Notes: generated from the sequence alone by a model not told the origin. Positions 50,366 through 60,472 are shown, counted from the stretch's first letter. The stretch is DNA of 64,000 bases from Pseudomonas benzenivorans (GCF_033547155.1 NZ_CP137892.1:2418001-2482000); one strand, 5' to 3'. Numbers and translations are program-made.

Positions 50366-50393
50366 GGCTGTCACCACGCGCCTGATGACAGCC
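50366..50393. other. Inverted repeat between converging MFS and miaE genes
   Basis: GGCTGTCA (50366-50373) and TGACAGCC (50386-50393) form an 8-bp stem with a 12-base loop in the gap between two converging genes. No T run follows, so it may be only a weak bidirectional terminator. Confidence 0.4.
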
Positions 50394-50407
50394 CGCCTCG
50401 CTACGAC

Positions 50408-51010
50408 TTAGGCGGCCGCGCCACTGTGGAAGCGGAACTCCTTGTCCGGCGTGAGGATCGCCTCGCGCTCCACCTCGGCGAAGTAGGCCACCCGCTCGTC
50501 GATCGATTCGCCGGCATAGTCCCGGGCCATCTTCAGATAGCCCTGGTAGTGGCGCGCCTCGGACTTGAGCAGCGAGCGGTAGAACTGCCCCAGTTCCTCG
50601 TCCAGGTGCGGCGCCAGGCGGAAGAAGCGCTCGCAGGAGCGCGCCTCGATGAAGGCGCCGACGATCAGGGTGTCCACCAGCTTGTGCGGCTCCGAGCTGC
50701 GGATGTGCTTGTGCAGGCGCTGGGCGTACAGGGCCGCACTGACCGGCCGGTAGGCGATGCCGCGCTTGGCCATCAGCGCCGCGACCTGTTCGAAATGCCG
50801 CAGCTCCTCACGGGCCAGACGCGACAAGTTGTACTGCAGATCGGCCTTCTCGATATAGCGGAACAGCAGGGTCATGGCCGTCGAGGCGGCCTTCTTCTCG
50901 CAGTTGGCGTGGTCGATCAGCAGGATGTCCTGGTGCTCCAGGGCCTGGGCAATCCAGGCGTCAGGCGTGGGACAGCGGAGAAAGGCTTCGATCTCGGGTA
51001 GCAGTTGCAT
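50408..51010 (-). CDS. miaE: tRNA-(ms2io6A37) hydroxylase
   Basis: The 200-residue ferritin-like diiron protein has the metal-binding EELRHFEQ near residue 76 and SEARHYQGY near 155, plus the acidic residues in IEARSCERF near 128. It hydroxylates the isopentenyl group of 2-methylthio-N6-isopentenyladenosine at position 37 of tRNAs that read U-starting codons, using oxygen. The ATG at 51010 (MQLLPEI) matches the family start; an in-frame ATG 13 codons upstream does not. Confidence 0.93.
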   Translation of the reverse strand: MQLLPEIEAFLRCPTPDAWIAQALEHQDILLIDHANCEKKAASTAMTLLFRYIEKADLQYNLSRLAREELRHFEQVAALMAKRGIAYRPVSAALYAQRLHKHIRSSEPHKLVDTLIVGAFIEARSCERFFRLAPHLDEELGQFYRSLLKSEARHYQGYLKMARDYAGESIDERVAYFAEVEREAILTPDKEFRFHSGAAA

Positions 51011-51173
51011 AGGCTCACGAATGGGGTGGCAGCGCCGGCTGGCGGACAAGGCCGGCCATTATACGAATGACGAGGGGAACAGCCAGCCGCGGCGTTGACT
51101 GCGGTCAAGACAAGGGGCTGCGGCGCCATCTATAGTGGTCTCACCGCACCATCCATTTCGCAGGGAGACGATC

Positions 51174-52037
51174 ATGCAAGCGATACGCAGCATTCTGGTG
51201 GTCATGACGCCGGAACAACCGGAAGGTCTGGCCTTGAAAAGGGCCAAACTGATCGCCGGGGTGACCCAATCACAGCTGCACCTGCTGGTCTGCGACAAGA
51301 AACACGACCATTCGGCCTACCTCCACGACCTGAGCAGCAGCCTGCAGCAGGAAGGCTTCAGCGTCTCCAGCCAGCAGGCCTGGCACGAGAACCTGCACCA
51401 GACCGTGATCGCCGTGCAGCAGGCCGAAGGCTGTGGCCTGGTGATCAAGCAGCATTTTCCCGACAACCCGCTGAAGAAGGCCCTGCTCACTCCCGACGAC
51501 TGGAAGCTGCTGCGTTACTGCCCCAGCCCGGTGCTGATGGTCAAGACTGACAGGTCCTGGATCGGCAGCAGCATACTGGCGGCCGTGGATGTGGGTAATT
51601 CCGACGCCGAGCACCGCACCCTGCATGCCAGCATCATCAGCCACGGCTACGACATCGCCGCGCTGGCCAAGGCCGAGCTGCACGTGATCAGCGCCCACCC
51701 GGCGCCGATGCTGTCCGCCGCCGACCCCACCTTCCAGCTCAAGGAAACCATAGAGGCGCGCTACCGCGAGGAGTGCAAGGCTTTCCAGGCCGAATACGAG
51801 ATCGCCGGCGAGCGCCTGCATATCGCCGAAGGTCCGGCCGACGCCCTGATTCCGCAGGTTGCGCGGCAACTGAATGCCGCTGTCACGGTGATCGGCACCG
51901 TCGCCCGCACAGGCCTATCCGGCGCGCTGATCGGCAATACCGCCGAGGTGATTCTCGATTCGCTGGAGAGCGACATCCTGGTGCTCAAGCCGGCGGACAT
52001 CATCGCCCACCTCGAAGAGCTGGTCGCCCAGCGCTGA
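51174..52037 (+). CDS. Universal stress protein with two UspA-type domains
   Basis: The 287-residue protein has two UspA-like halves. The first (about residues 3-140) starts IRSILVVMTP; the second (about 147-280) ends with VTVIGTVARTGLSGALIGNTAEVILD, which contains the ATP-binding GxxG-type pattern. This tandem form resembles UspE. Such proteins are induced by stress and anaerobiosis in P. aeruginosa, but the activity is not defined. The ATG at 51174 has AGGGAG about 7 bases upstream. Confidence 0.88.
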   Translation: MQAIRSILVVMTPEQPEGLALKRAKLIAGVTQSQLHLLVCDKKHDHSAYLHDLSSSLQQEGFSVSSQQAWHENLHQTVIAVQQAEGCGLVIKQHFPDNPLKKALLTPDDWKLLRYCPSPVLMVKTDRSWIGSSILAAVDVGNSDAEHRTLHASIISHGYDIAALAKAELHVISAHPAPMLSAADPTFQLKETIEARYREECKAFQAEYEIAGERLHIAEGPADALIPQVARQLNAAVTVIGTVARTGLSGALIGNTAEVILDSLESDILVLKPADIIAHLEELVAQR

Positions 52038-52088
52038 GGCAGAGCCCGCCGCGGAGGCCTGGGGCAAGCCCGCACGGCATGAGGCGGC

Positions 52089-52562
52089 CTACAGCCGCGT
52101 CATGCCGTCTCGGAGAAAACGCGGGGCGATATACCGCTCATAATGCGCCTCGGACAACAGGAAGAACTCGCGATCGATGGCATCGCGCAGCTCCGGCAAG
52201 GCCCAGTCGCGGAACTCCGGCAGCAGCGCCAGGCCGTAGGCCTCGAGCTGACTGATCACCCGCGCCCCGCGGGCGATCAGCTGGTAAGCCCAGCAATAGG
52301 GCGACTGCTGCGGCACGAAACGGATCTGGCGCTGCTCCAGCTGGCTGCGCAGACGCACCGCGTCGAAGACTTCCAGCTTGGCCGCCATCACCTGCACCAG
52401 CAGCTGTTCCAGGCGCAGCCAGACGGCGCGCTTCTCCTCTTCGCTGTAACCATTCCAATGGATCACCTCATGGTGGAAGCGCTTGCAACCGCGGCATACC
52501 AGGTCGCCGTATACGGTTGAGCACAGGCCTACGCAAGGCGTCTTGATGCGTTGATTGGACAT
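52089..52562 (-). CDS. DUF1289 domain protein with N-terminal cysteine cluster
   Basis: The 157-residue protein has the DUF1289 motif near the N-terminus, with cysteines in TPCVGLCST and CRGCKRF, probably a metal or Fe-S site, followed by a helical region with no recognised domain. The function is unknown. The ATG at 52562 (MSNQRIKTP) places the cysteine motif at its usual position; upstream codons are not conserved. It is divergent from acnB and, from memory, conserved beside it in pseudomonads. Confidence 0.8.
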   Translation of the reverse strand: MSNQRIKTPCVGLCSTVYGDLVCRGCKRFHHEVIHWNGYSEEEKRAVWLRLEQLLVQVMAAKLEVFDAVRLRSQLEQRQIRFVPQQSPYCWAYQLIARGARVISQLEAYGLALLPEFRDWALPELRDAIDREFFLLSEAHYERYIAPRFLRDGMTRL

Positions 52563-52967
52563 GGTGAAGAAAACGTCGAGGGCGAAACGGCCTGGCATCT
52601 TAGCCCTTTGTCTAGGTCAGTTCATCCCCAAACCGGCCAGGCGGCGGCTTAACTTCGCCCGCGCTTTCCGGTACTATCGCCCCGCCTTTTATAGGCGCCA
52701 ATGTCCGTTGGAAGCTGTTTTCAAAGCGTCACGAGCACAGTCGATCCTGCAGGTACGATGTTGGCGCCGGCTCTTGAATGTTCCTTCAAGGGCCAGCGTC
52801 AGCCCTCATCTCGCCCGTCCTGCCGGCGTAAAACTTTGAAAGCAGCTTCTGGAAGAAATCCCTGAAACCTCGGCTGAGTAGCCCATAAAGCCACGAAGCG
52901 CCTGGTTCAGTGTTTTCTGGATCGCGTCCCGGACAACCCTTTGGGACCACTGATGAGGGTAATAACT
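52563..52967. other. Long intergenic region upstream of acnB
   Basis: This 405-base region separates the DUF1289 gene from acnB. It includes a possible promoter toward acnB, TTAACT (52649-52654) and TACTAT (52672-52677), 17 bases apart, 4/6 matches each. A dyad CTTGAA-N6-TTCAAG (52773-52790) could be an operator or leader hairpin. No gene is apparent. Confidence 0.4.
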
Positions 52968-55568
52968 GTGCTTGAAGCCTATCGCAAACACGTAGCAGAG
53001 CGTGCCGCTCAGGGTATCGTGCCCCAGCCGCTGAACGCCGAACAAACCGCAGGCCTGGTCGAGCTGCTGAAGAACCCGCCGGCTGGCGAAGAAGAATTCC
53101 TCGTAGACCTGATCACCAACCGCGTGCCGCCAGGCGTGGACGAAGCCGCCTACGTCAAGGCCGGGTTCCTCTCTGCCGTGGCCAAGGGCGAAGCCGCTTC
53201 CCCGCTGCTCAACAAGCAGCGCGCCGTCGAACTGCTCGGCACCATGCAGGGCGGCTACAACATCGCCACCCTGGTCGAGCTGCTGGATGACGCCGAGCTG
53301 GCCAGCGTGGCCGCCGAGCAGCTCAAGCACACCCTGCTGATGTTCGACGCCTTCCACGACGTCGCCGAGAAAGCCAAGGCCGGCAATGCCCACGCCAAGG
53401 CCGTGCTGCAGTCCTGGGCCGACGGCGAGTGGTTCACCAAGCGCCCGGCGATCGCCGAGAAGTACAGCCTGACCGTGTTCAAGGTCCCCGGCGAAACCAA
53501 CACCGACGACCTGTCCCCGGCGCCCGACGCCTGGTCGCGTCCGGACATCCCGCTGCACGCCCTGGCCATGCTGAAGATGGCCCGCGACGGCATCGTGCCC
53601 GAGCAGCAAGGCGCCATCGGTCCGCTCAAGCAGATCGAAGAAGTCAAGGCCAAGGGCTTCCCGGTCGCCTACGTCGGCGACGTGGTCGGCACCGGTTCCT
53701 CGCGCAAGTCCGCCACCAACTCGGTGCTGTGGTTCTTCGGCGACGACATCCCCTTTGTTCCGAACAAGCGCGCCGGCGGCTTCTGCTTCGGCTCCAAGAT
53801 CGCCCCGATCTTCTACAACACCATGGAAGACGCCGGCGCCCTGCCGATCGAGTTCGACGTGTCGAACCTCAACATGGGCGACGTGATCGACGTCTACCCC
53901 TACGCCGGCAAGGTGTGCAAGCACGGCACTGAAGAAGTCATCACCAACTTCGAACTCAAGACCCCGGTGCTGCTCGACGAAGTCCGCGCCGGCGGCCGTA
54001 TCCCGCTGATCGTCGGCCGCGGCCTGACCGACAAGGCCCGTGCCGAGCTGGGCCTGGGCGCCTCCGACCTGTTCAAGAAGCCGGAGCAGCCGGCCGACAG
54101 CGGCAAGGGCTTCACCCTGGCGCAGAAGATGGTCGGCAAGGCCTGCGGCGTGACCGGCGTGCGTCCGGGCACCTACTGCGAACCGAAGATGACCACCGTC
54201 GGCTCTCAGGACACCACGGGCCCGATGACCCGCGACGAGCTGAAGGACCTGGCCTGCCTGGGCTTCTCCGCCGACCTGGTGATGCAGTCCTTCTGCCACA
54301 CCGCGGCCTACCCGAAGCCGATCGACGTCACCACCCACCACACCCTGCCGGACTTCATCCGCACCCGTGGCGGCGTGTCCCTGCGCCCGGGCGACGGCAT
54401 CATCCACAGCTGGCTGAACCGCATGCTGCTGCCGGACACCGTCGGCACCGGCGGCGACTCGCACACCCGCTTCCCGATGGGCATCAGCTTCCCGGCCGGT
54501 TCCGGCCTGGTGGCCTTCGCCGCCGCCACCGGCGTCATGCCGCTGGACATGCCGGAATCCATCCTGGTGCGTTTCAAGGGCAAGATGCAGCCCGGGATCA
54601 CCCTGCGTGACCTGGTCCATGCGATCCCCTACTACGCCATCCAGAAGGGCCTGCTGACCGTCGAGAAGAAGGGCAAGAAGAACGCCTTCTCCGGCCGCAT
54701 CCTGGAGATCGAAGGCCTCGACGAGCTGACCGTCGAGCAGGCGTTCGAGCTGTCCGACGCCTCCGCCGAGCGTTCGGCCGCCGGTTGCACCATCAAGTTG
54801 CCGGAAAAGGCCATCGCCGAGTACCTGAAGTCGAACATCACCCTGCTGCGCTGGATGATCGGCGAAGGCTACGGCGACGCCCGCACCCTGGAGCGCCGCG
54901 CCCAGGCGATGGAAGCCTGGCTGGCCAACCCGCAGCTGATGAGCGCCGATGCCGACGCCGAATACGCCGAAGTCATCGAGATCGACCTCAACGAACTGAA
55001 GGAGCCGGTGCTCTGCGCACCGAACGACCCGGACGACGCCCGTCTGCTGTCCACCGTGGCCGGCGACAAGATCGACGAGGTGTTCATCGGTTCGTGCATG
55101 ACCAACATCGGTCACTTCCGCGCCGCCGGCAAGCTGCTGGACAAGGTCAAGGGCGGCATTCCGACCCGTCTGTGGCTGTCGCCGCCGACCAAGATGGATG
55201 CCCACCAGCTGACCGAGGAAGGCTACTACGGCATCTACGGCAAGGCCGGTGCGCGCATGGAAATGCCGGGCTGCTCGCTGTGCATGGGTAACCAGGCCCG
55301 TGTCGCCGCCAACTCCACCGTGGTCTCGACCTCGACCCGTAACTTCCCCAACCGTCTGGGCGATGGCGCCAACGTGTACCTGGCCTCTGCCGAACTGGCA
55401 GCGGTCGCCGCGATCATCGGCAAGCTGCCGACGGTCGAGGAGTACATGCAGTACGCCAAGGACATCGACAGCATGGCGGCCGACGTCTACCGCTACCTGT
55501 CCTTCGACCAGATCGCCGAGTTCCGCGAAGCCGCTGCCAACGCCCAGATTCCGGTCGTTCAAGCCTAA
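52968..55568 (+). CDS. acnB: Aconitate hydratase B
   Basis: The 866-residue enzyme has the AcnB order: HEAT-like N-terminal domain (about 1-160), swivel domain (about 165-380) with [11 protein letters not shown], and catalytic domain with the three Fe-S ligand cysteines in GSCMTN near residue 709 and PGCSLCMG near 769. It isomerises citrate and isocitrate in the TCA cycle and also acts as an iron- and oxidant-sensitive RNA-binding protein in some bacteria. I chose the GTG at 52968 (reading [11 protein letters not shown]) because it matches the family start and has GAGGG upstream; an in-frame ATG lies five codons earlier. Confidence 0.96.
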   Translation: MLEAYRKHVAERAAQGIVPQPLNAEQTAGLVELLKNPPAGEEEFLVDLITNRVPPGVDEAAYVKAGFLSAVAKGEAASPLLNKQRAVELLGTMQGGYNIATLVELLDDAELASVAAEQLKHTLLMFDAFHDVAEKAKAGNAHAKAVLQSWADGEWFTKRPAIAEKYSLTVFKVPGETNTDDLSPAPDAWSRPDIPLHALAMLKMARDGIVPEQQGAIGPLKQIEEVKAKGFPVAYVGDVVGTGSSRKSATNSVLWFFGDDIPFVPNKRAGGFCFGSKIAPIFYNTMEDAGALPIEFDVSNLNMGDVIDVYPYAGKVCKHGTEEVITNFELKTPVLLDEVRAGGRIPLIVGRGLTDKARAELGLGASDLFKKPEQPADSGKGFTLAQKMVGKACGVTGVRPGTYCEPKMTTVGSQDTTGPMTRDELKDLACLGFSADLVMQSFCHTAAYPKPIDVTTHHTLPDFIRTRGGVSLRPGDGIIHSWLNRMLLPDTVGTGGDSHTRFPMGISFPAGSGLVAFAAATGVMPLDMPESILVRFKGKMQPGITLRDLVHAIPYYAIQKGLLTVEKKGKKNAFSGRILEIEGLDELTVEQAFELSDASAERSAAGCTIKLPEKAIAEYLKSNITLLRWMIGEGYGDARTLERRAQAMEAWLANPQLMSADADAEYAEVIEIDLNELKEPVLCAPNDPDDARLLSTVAGDKIDEVFIGSCMTNIGHFRAAGKLLDKVKGGIPTRLWLSPPTKMDAHQLTEEGYYGIYGKAGARMEMPGCSLCMGNQARVAANSTVVSTSTRNFPNRLGDGANVYLASAELAAVAAIIGKLPTVEEYMQYAKDIDSMAADVYRYLSFDQIAEFREAAANAQIPVVQA

Positions 55569-55587
55569 GCGTTACCCGCGTCGAAAG

Positions 55588-55614
55588 AGCCCCGCCCCGT
55601 GCGGGGCTTTTTTA
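55588..55614 (+). terminator. Terminator of acnB
   Basis: A perfect 8-bp stem AGCCCCGC/GCGGGGCT (55588-55595 with 55601-55608) around a 5-base loop, followed by TTTTT. Confidence 0.95.
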
Positions 55615-55664
55615 TGTCTGGCGTTCGCAGCCGTGGCATATCGCTTGCTTGAACAAACTCAACA

Positions 55665-55725
55665 GGGCCGCTGCAACGCCGAGCGGCCCGACGACGAGGG
55701 CGTCGCTTCGCACGATATGCGAAGC
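55665..55725 (+). other. Tandem hairpins in the nasS leader
   Basis: Hairpin 1 pairs GGGCCGCT (55665-55672) with AGCGGCCC (55682-55689); allowing one bulged G it closes on a hexaloop AACGCC with A at position 1 and G at position 4, as in ANTAR targets. Hairpin 2 pairs GCTTCGCA (55705-55712) with TGCGAAGC (55718-55725) around a 5-base loop. No T run follows. They may be involved in autoregulation of nasST, or bind protein as DNA. Confidence 0.4.
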
Positions 55726-55765
55726 ACAGGTCACGCCCCTGGATGCTGAGAAAGGAAGGTATGCG

Positions 55766-56989
55766 ATGAGCGAGCACCAGCTTCCCCGTGGCGATGCCCT
55801 GGCCTGGGTCAACGGCAGCGATGCACCGGAGAAGAGCGCACTGAACCTGGGCTTCATGGCCCTGACCGACTCGGCCTCGCTGATCGTCGCCGCGACCCAG
55901 GGCTTCGCCCAGCCCTACGGCCTGACCCTGAACCTCAAGCGCCAGGCGTCCTGGGCCGGTCTTCGCGACAAGCTGCTCAGCGGCGAGCTGGACGCCGCCC
56001 AGGGCCTCTACGGCCTGCTCTATGCCGTGCACCTGGGCATCGGCGGCACCCCGCCGGTGGACATGGCGGTGCTCATGGGCCTGTCGCAGAACGGCCAGAG
56101 CATCAACCTCTCCCAGGCACTGCAACAAGCCGGCGTGAGCAATGTCGAGGCGCTGCGCGCACACGTGCGCCAAAAGGGTGCAAAGCTCACCCTGGCGCAG
56201 ACCTTCCCCACCGGCACTCACGTCCTGTGGCTCTACTACTGGCTGGCCAGCCATGGCATCCATCCGCTGGAGGATGTGCAGACGCTGGTCGTGCCGCCCG
56301 CGCAGATGGTCGCCCACCTGAAGGCCGGGCGCATCGACGGTTTCTGTGCCGGCGAACCCTGGGGCGCCCAGGCGATCGCAGAGTCCATGGGCTTCACCCT
56401 GACCACCAGCCAGTTGATCTGGCCCGGACACCCGGAGAAAGTCCTGGGCTGCACCCAGGCCTTCGTCAGCGCCTACCCCAACACGGCCCGCGCCCTGGTG
56501 ATGGCCGTGCTGGAGGCCAGCCGCTTCATCGACCAGAGCGAGGAGAACAAGCGTGGCACCGCGCAACTGCTCAGCGCCAGCGAGTACGTCGACGCACCAC
56601 TGAACGCCATCCAACCGCGTTTTCTCGGCCAGTACGAGGACGGCAACGGTCACGCCTGGCTGGATCCCCAGCCACTGCGCTTCTTCGACGAGGGCAAGGT
56701 GAACATGCCCTATCTGTCCGACGGCCTCTGGTTCATGACCCAGTTCCGCCGCTGGGGCCTGCTGCGCGACGACCCGGACTACCTGACCGTGGCTGCCCAG
56801 GTTCAGCAGCTCGGGCTCTATCATGAGGCGGCTGCGGCGCTGAGTATCGCCGTGCCGGCGACGCCCATGCGCAGCTCCGTGCTGCTCGATGGCAAGGTCT
56901 GGGACGGCAGCGACCCGGCCGCCTACGCCCGGAGCTTCGCCCTGCACGCCCTGGCCGGCGACGCCCTGGCCTCGACCGCGGCTCTCTAA
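55766..56989 (+). CDS. nasS: Nitrate/nitrite sensor protein NasS
   Basis: The 407-residue protein is related along its length to the nitrate-binding NrtA encoded at 61845 (for example LNLGFMALTDSA and GEPWGAQA against [12 protein letters not shown] and GEPWNQQA) but has no signal peptide, as expected for cytoplasmic NasS. NasS binds NasT when nitrate is absent and releases it when nitrate or nitrite binds. The ATG at 55766 has AAAGGAAGG 6 bases upstream. nasT follows 20 bases later. The context supports a regulatory rather than transport role. Confidence 0.9.
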   Translation: MSEHQLPRGDALAWVNGSDAPEKSALNLGFMALTDSASLIVAATQGFAQPYGLTLNLKRQASWAGLRDKLLSGELDAAQGLYGLLYAVHLGIGGTPPVDMAVLMGLSQNGQSINLSQALQQAGVSNVEALRAHVRQKGAKLTLAQTFPTGTHVLWLYYWLASHGIHPLEDVQTLVVPPAQMVAHLKAGRIDGFCAGEPWGAQAIAESMGFTLTTSQLIWPGHPEKVLGCTQAFVSAYPNTARALVMAVLEASRFIDQSEENKRGTAQLLSASEYVDAPLNAIQPRFLGQYEDGNGHAWLDPQPLRFFDEGKVNMPYLSDGLWFMTQFRRWGLLRDDPDYLTVAAQVQQLGLYHEAAAALSIAVPATPMRSSVLLDGKVWDGSDPAAYARSFALHALAGDALASTAAL

Positions 56990-57009
56990 ATTACGGAACC
57001 CCTGCCATC

Positions 57010-57588
57010 ATGTTGCGCATTCTCCTGATCAACGATACCCCGAAGAAGGTGGGCCGTCTCAAGACCGCCCTGATCGAGGCCGGCTTCGAGGTGATCGATG
57101 AGTCCGGGCTGACCATCGACCTGCCCGAGCGGGTCGAGGCGGTTCGTCCCGACGTCATCCTGATCGACAGCGAATCCCCCGGCCGTGACGTCATGGAGCA
57201 GGTGGTGCTGGTCAGCCGCGACCAGCCGCGGCCCATCGTCATGTTCACCGACGAGCACGACCCCAAGGTCATGCGCCAGGCCATCCAGTCCGGGGTCAGC
57301 GCCTACATAGTCGAAGGCATCCAGGCCGAGCGCCTGCAGCCGATCCTCGACGTGGCCATGGCCCGCTTCGAGAGCGACCAGGCCCTGCGCGCCCAGCTGC
57401 AGGCCCGCGACGCGCAGCTGGCCGAGCGCAAGCGCATCGAACTGGCCAAGGGCCTGCTGATGAAGATGAAGAGCTGCAACGAGGAAGAGGCCTACACCCT
57501 GATGCGCCGCCAGGCCATGAGCCGCCAGCAGAAGCTGATCCAGGTGGCCGAGCAGATCATCGCCATGCACGACATGCTCGGCGGCTGA
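57010..57588 (+). CDS. nasT: ANTAR-domain antiterminator NasT
   Basis: The 192-residue protein has an N-terminal receiver-like domain (about residues 1-120), with aspartate in PDVILIDSE at the usual phosphoacceptor region, and a C-terminal ANTAR RNA-binding domain (about 125-190, including ELAKGLLMKMKSCNEEEAYTLMR in its three-helix layout). NasT binds leader-RNA hairpins and prevents termination before nitrate assimilation genes when released by NasS. The nrtA leader at 61670-61820 carries a terminator and suitable hairpins. It is co-transcribed with nasS. Confidence 0.93.
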   Translation: MLRILLINDTPKKVGRLKTALIEAGFEVIDESGLTIDLPERVEAVRPDVILIDSESPGRDVMEQVVLVSRDQPRPIVMFTDEHDPKVMRQAIQSGVSAYIVEGIQAERLQPILDVAMARFESDQALRAQLQARDAQLAERKRIELAKGLLMKMKSCNEEEAYTLMRRQAMSRQQKLIQVAEQIIAMHDMLGG

Positions 57589-57758
57589 TCCACCTCGGGC
57601 AGTCGCCAGCTGTACCGCTAGACAGCCCACTGTGCTCCCCGGCGCAGGCTCCCGACGGCCCACTGTACCGACTTCTCCACAAACGGGTGTCACTGCTGTC
57701 GCGACAGCGGCCTGGCTAAGCTGGAAACACCTTCCAGCCCAGCGACAGCGAGCCTCCT

Positions 57759-59123
57759 ATGAACCACGACAATCACGAACGCCAACTCCTGGCCGAGGCC
57801 GACCGCCGCGCCCTCGCCTATTTCGACGACATAGCCGGCCGCCCGGTATTTCCGACGCCGACCGCCATCGCCGGGCTGCAGGCCTTCGATCAGGCCATCC
57901 CCGAGCAAGGCATGGCTGGCGCAGAGGTGCTGCGGCGCCTGGACGAGATCGGCTCGCCGGCCACCGTCGCGTCCAACGGTCCGCGCTATTTCGGCTTCGT
58001 CATCGGCGCCACCCTGCCCGCCGCCGCAGCCGCCGAGCGCCTGGTGCTGGCCTGGGATCAGTGCGCCTCGTCGTTCGACAACTCGCCGGCGGCCGATACC
58101 CTGGAGCGCATCGCCGGACGCTGGGTCTGCGAGGCCCTGGGCCTGCCCGCTGAGAGCGCCGTGGGCTTCGGCACCAGCGCCACCGCCTGCACTCTGGCCT
58201 GCCTGTCCGCCGCCCGGCGCACCCTGCTGGCCCGCCGCGGCTGGGACTTCGACGGCGACGGCCTGGTCGGCGCCCCGGAAGTCCGGGTGGTGGTCTCCGC
58301 CAGCTGCCACATCACCGTGAAGAAGGCGCTGCGCATCCTCGGTTTCGGCATGAACCGGCTGATCGTCGCGCCGACCGACGCCCATGGGCGCATCGACCCC
58401 GAACAATTGCCGCCTCTGGATGACCTGACCATCCTCTGCCTGCAGGCCGGCGAGGTGAACACCGGCGAGTTCGACCCCTTCGCCGAGCTGACCCCGTCGG
58501 CCAAGGCGGCCGGCGCCTGGGTGCACGTCGACGGCGCCTTCGGCCTGTGGGCCCGTGCCTCGTCCTCGGCCCATCTGGCTGCCGGGGTCGAGCAGGCCGA
58601 CAGCTGGACCAGCGACGGCCACAAATGGTTGAACACGCCCTACGACGGCGCCATGGCCATCTGCCGCGACGCCGACGCCCTGGCCACCGCGATGAACAGC
58701 GACGCGGCCTATGCCACGGCGTCCAAGGATGCGCAGAAAAACCTCACCCTGGAGTTCTCCCGCCGCGCCCGCGGGGTGGCGATCTGGGCCGCCCTCGCCA
58801 GCCTCGGCCGCGACGGCCTGCGCGAGATGATCGACCGGCATATCCGCCAGGCCGGCCACCTGGCCGCGAGCCTGCGCGCCCAGGGCTATCAGGTGCTCAA
58901 CCGGGCGGTGCTGAACCAGGTGCTGGTGCGCGCCGACAGCGATGAGCAGACCGTGGCCATTCGCCAGGCGGCCCAGGCCTCGGGCCGGGTCTGGTTCGGC
59001 CCCACCCTCTGGCAGGGGCGCCCGGCCTTTCGCCTGAGCGTGTCCTCCTGGCGCACCGAGGACGCCGACATCGAGGCGCTGATCGAACTGCTGAGCGAGC
59101 TCAAGCGCAGCACACCGGCCTGA
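57759..59123 (+). CDS. Pyridoxal phosphate-dependent group II decarboxylase-like protein
   Basis: The 454-residue protein has the group II decarboxylase fold: the PLP lysine is in TSDGHKWLN near residue 289 and the preceding aspartate in VHVDGAFG near 253. It opens with a helical region and GPRYFGFVIGAT as in aspartate/aromatic amino acid decarboxylase relatives. A segment near residue 165 reads DFDGDGLVG, which resembles a calcium-binding loop but is in a region where such enzymes have a similar sequence without calcium. Whether the protein decarboxylates or acts as a lyase/aminotransferase cannot be decided. The ATG at 57759 has only a weak ribosome binding site. Confidence 0.75.
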   Translation: MNHDNHERQLLAEADRRALAYFDDIAGRPVFPTPTAIAGLQAFDQAIPEQGMAGAEVLRRLDEIGSPATVASNGPRYFGFVIGATLPAAAAAERLVLAWDQCASSFDNSPAADTLERIAGRWVCEALGLPAESAVGFGTSATACTLACLSAARRTLLARRGWDFDGDGLVGAPEVRVVVSASCHITVKKALRILGFGMNRLIVAPTDAHGRIDPEQLPPLDDLTILCLQAGEVNTGEFDPFAELTPSAKAAGAWVHVDGAFGLWARASSSAHLAAGVEQADSWTSDGHKWLNTPYDGAMAICRDADALATAMNSDAAYATASKDAQKNLTLEFSRRARGVAIWAALASLGRDGLREMIDRHIRQAGHLAASLRAQGYQVLNRAVLNQVLVRADSDEQTVAIRQAAQASGRVWFGPTLWQGRPAFRLSVSSWRTEDADIEALIELLSELKRSTPA

Positions 59124-59228
59124 CAGCACTCGACAAAGGCCAGGCGCTGGGCTTATCTTCGCCGCCTGGCCAGCGCACTGGCCAACGTCGCTCGGACGGT
59201 TCCGGGCGCTTACGTTTTCGAGGACAGC

Positions 59229-60467
59229 ATGGCTGATCAAGCTTCGCGCCGCTTTGCGCGCATCGATCGACTCCCCCCCTACGTATTCAACATCACCGCC
59301 GAGCTGAAGATGGCCGCCCGCCGCCGTGGCGAGGACATCATCGACTTCAGCATGGGCAACCCCGACGGCGCCACCCCGCCGCACATAGTCGAGAAGCTCT
59401 GCACCGTCGCCCAGCGCGAAGACACCCACGGCTACTCCACCTCCCGCGGCATCCCGCGCCTGCGCCGGGCCATCTCGCGCTGGTATCAGGAGCGCTACCA
59501 GGTGGACATCGACCCGGAAAACGAGGCCATCGTCACCATCGGCTCCAAGGAAGGCCTGGCCCACCTGATGCTCGCCACGCTGGACCACGGCGACACCGTG
59601 CTGGTGCCCAACCCCAGCTACCCCATCCACATCTACGGCGCGGTGATCGCCGGCGCCCAGGTGCGCTCGGTGCCGCTGGTGCCGGGCGTGGACTTCTTCG
59701 CCGAACTGGAACGGGCCATCCGCGAGTCGATCCCCAAGCCGAAGATGATGATCCTCGGCTTCCCCTCCAACCCCACCGCCCAGTGCGTGGAGCTGGACTT
59801 CTTCGAGCGCGTGGTGGCCCTGGCCAAGCAGTACGACGTGCTGGTGGTCCACGACCTGGCCTACGCCGACATCGTCTACGACGGCTGGCAGGCGCCCTCG
59901 ATCATGCAGGTGCCCGGCGCCAAGGACATCGCCGTGGAGTTCTTCACCCTGTCCAAGAGCTACAACATGGCCGGCTGGCGCATCGGTTTCATGGTCGGCA
60001 ACAAGGAGCTGGTGAATGCCCTGGCGCGGATCAAGAGCTACCACGACTACGGCACCTTCACCCCGCTGCAGGTCGCGGCCATCGCCGCCCTGGAAGGCGA
60101 CCAGCAGTGCGTGCGCGACATCGCCGAGCAGTACCGCCAGCGCCGCAACCTGCTGGTCAAGGGCCTGCATGAGCTCGGCTGGATGGTGCAGAACCCCAAG
60201 GCCTCGATGTATGTCTGGGCGAAAATCCCCGAGCAGTATGCCGCGCTCGGCTCCCTGGAGTTCGCCAAGAAGCTGCTGCTCGAGGCCAAGGTCTGCGTGT
60301 CGCCGGGCCTGGGCTTCGGCGACTACGGCGACGACCATGTGCGTTTCGCCCTGATCGAGAACCAGGACCGCATCCGCCAGGCCCTGCGCGGCATCAAGGC
60401 CATGTTCCGCTCAGACGGTCTGTTGCCGACCACAGCAGGCAAGCCGCGCAAGGCCCCCGAGGCCTGA
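59229..60467 (+). CDS. alaC: Glutamate-pyruvate (alanine) aminotransferase
   Basis: The 412-residue class I aminotransferase has the PLP lysine in TLSKSYNMAGWRIGF near residue 243, the aspartate-tyrosine pair in VVHDLAYAD and the FPSNPTAQ motif. Its overall sequence matches AlaC/YfdZ, which makes alanine from pyruvate and glutamate. The ATG at 59229 is preceded by GAGGA. It converges on the small lipoprotein gene; an 8-bp inverted repeat with a long loop lies between them (60473-60505). Confidence 0.88.
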   Translation: MADQASRRFARIDRLPPYVFNITAELKMAARRRGEDIIDFSMGNPDGATPPHIVEKLCTVAQREDTHGYSTSRGIPRLRRAISRWYQERYQVDIDPENEAIVTIGSKEGLAHLMLATLDHGDTVLVPNPSYPIHIYGAVIAGAQVRSVPLVPGVDFFAELERAIRESIPKPKMMILGFPSNPTAQCVELDFFERVVALAKQYDVLVVHDLAYADIVYDGWQAPSIMQVPGAKDIAVEFFTLSKSYNMAGWRIGFMVGNKELVNALARIKSYHDYGTFTPLQVAAIAALEGDQQCVRDIAEQYRQRRNLLVKGLHELGWMVQNPKASMYVWAKIPEQYAALGSLEFAKKLLLEAKVCVSPGLGFGDYGDDHVRFALIENQDRIRQALRGIKAMFRSDGLLPTTAGKPRKAPEA

Positions 60468-60472
60468 ACCAG

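Noticed and set aside
52806..55562. 918-residue frame opposite acnB
   Set aside because: It is the complement of acnB codons, with low-complexity composition and no ribosome binding site.
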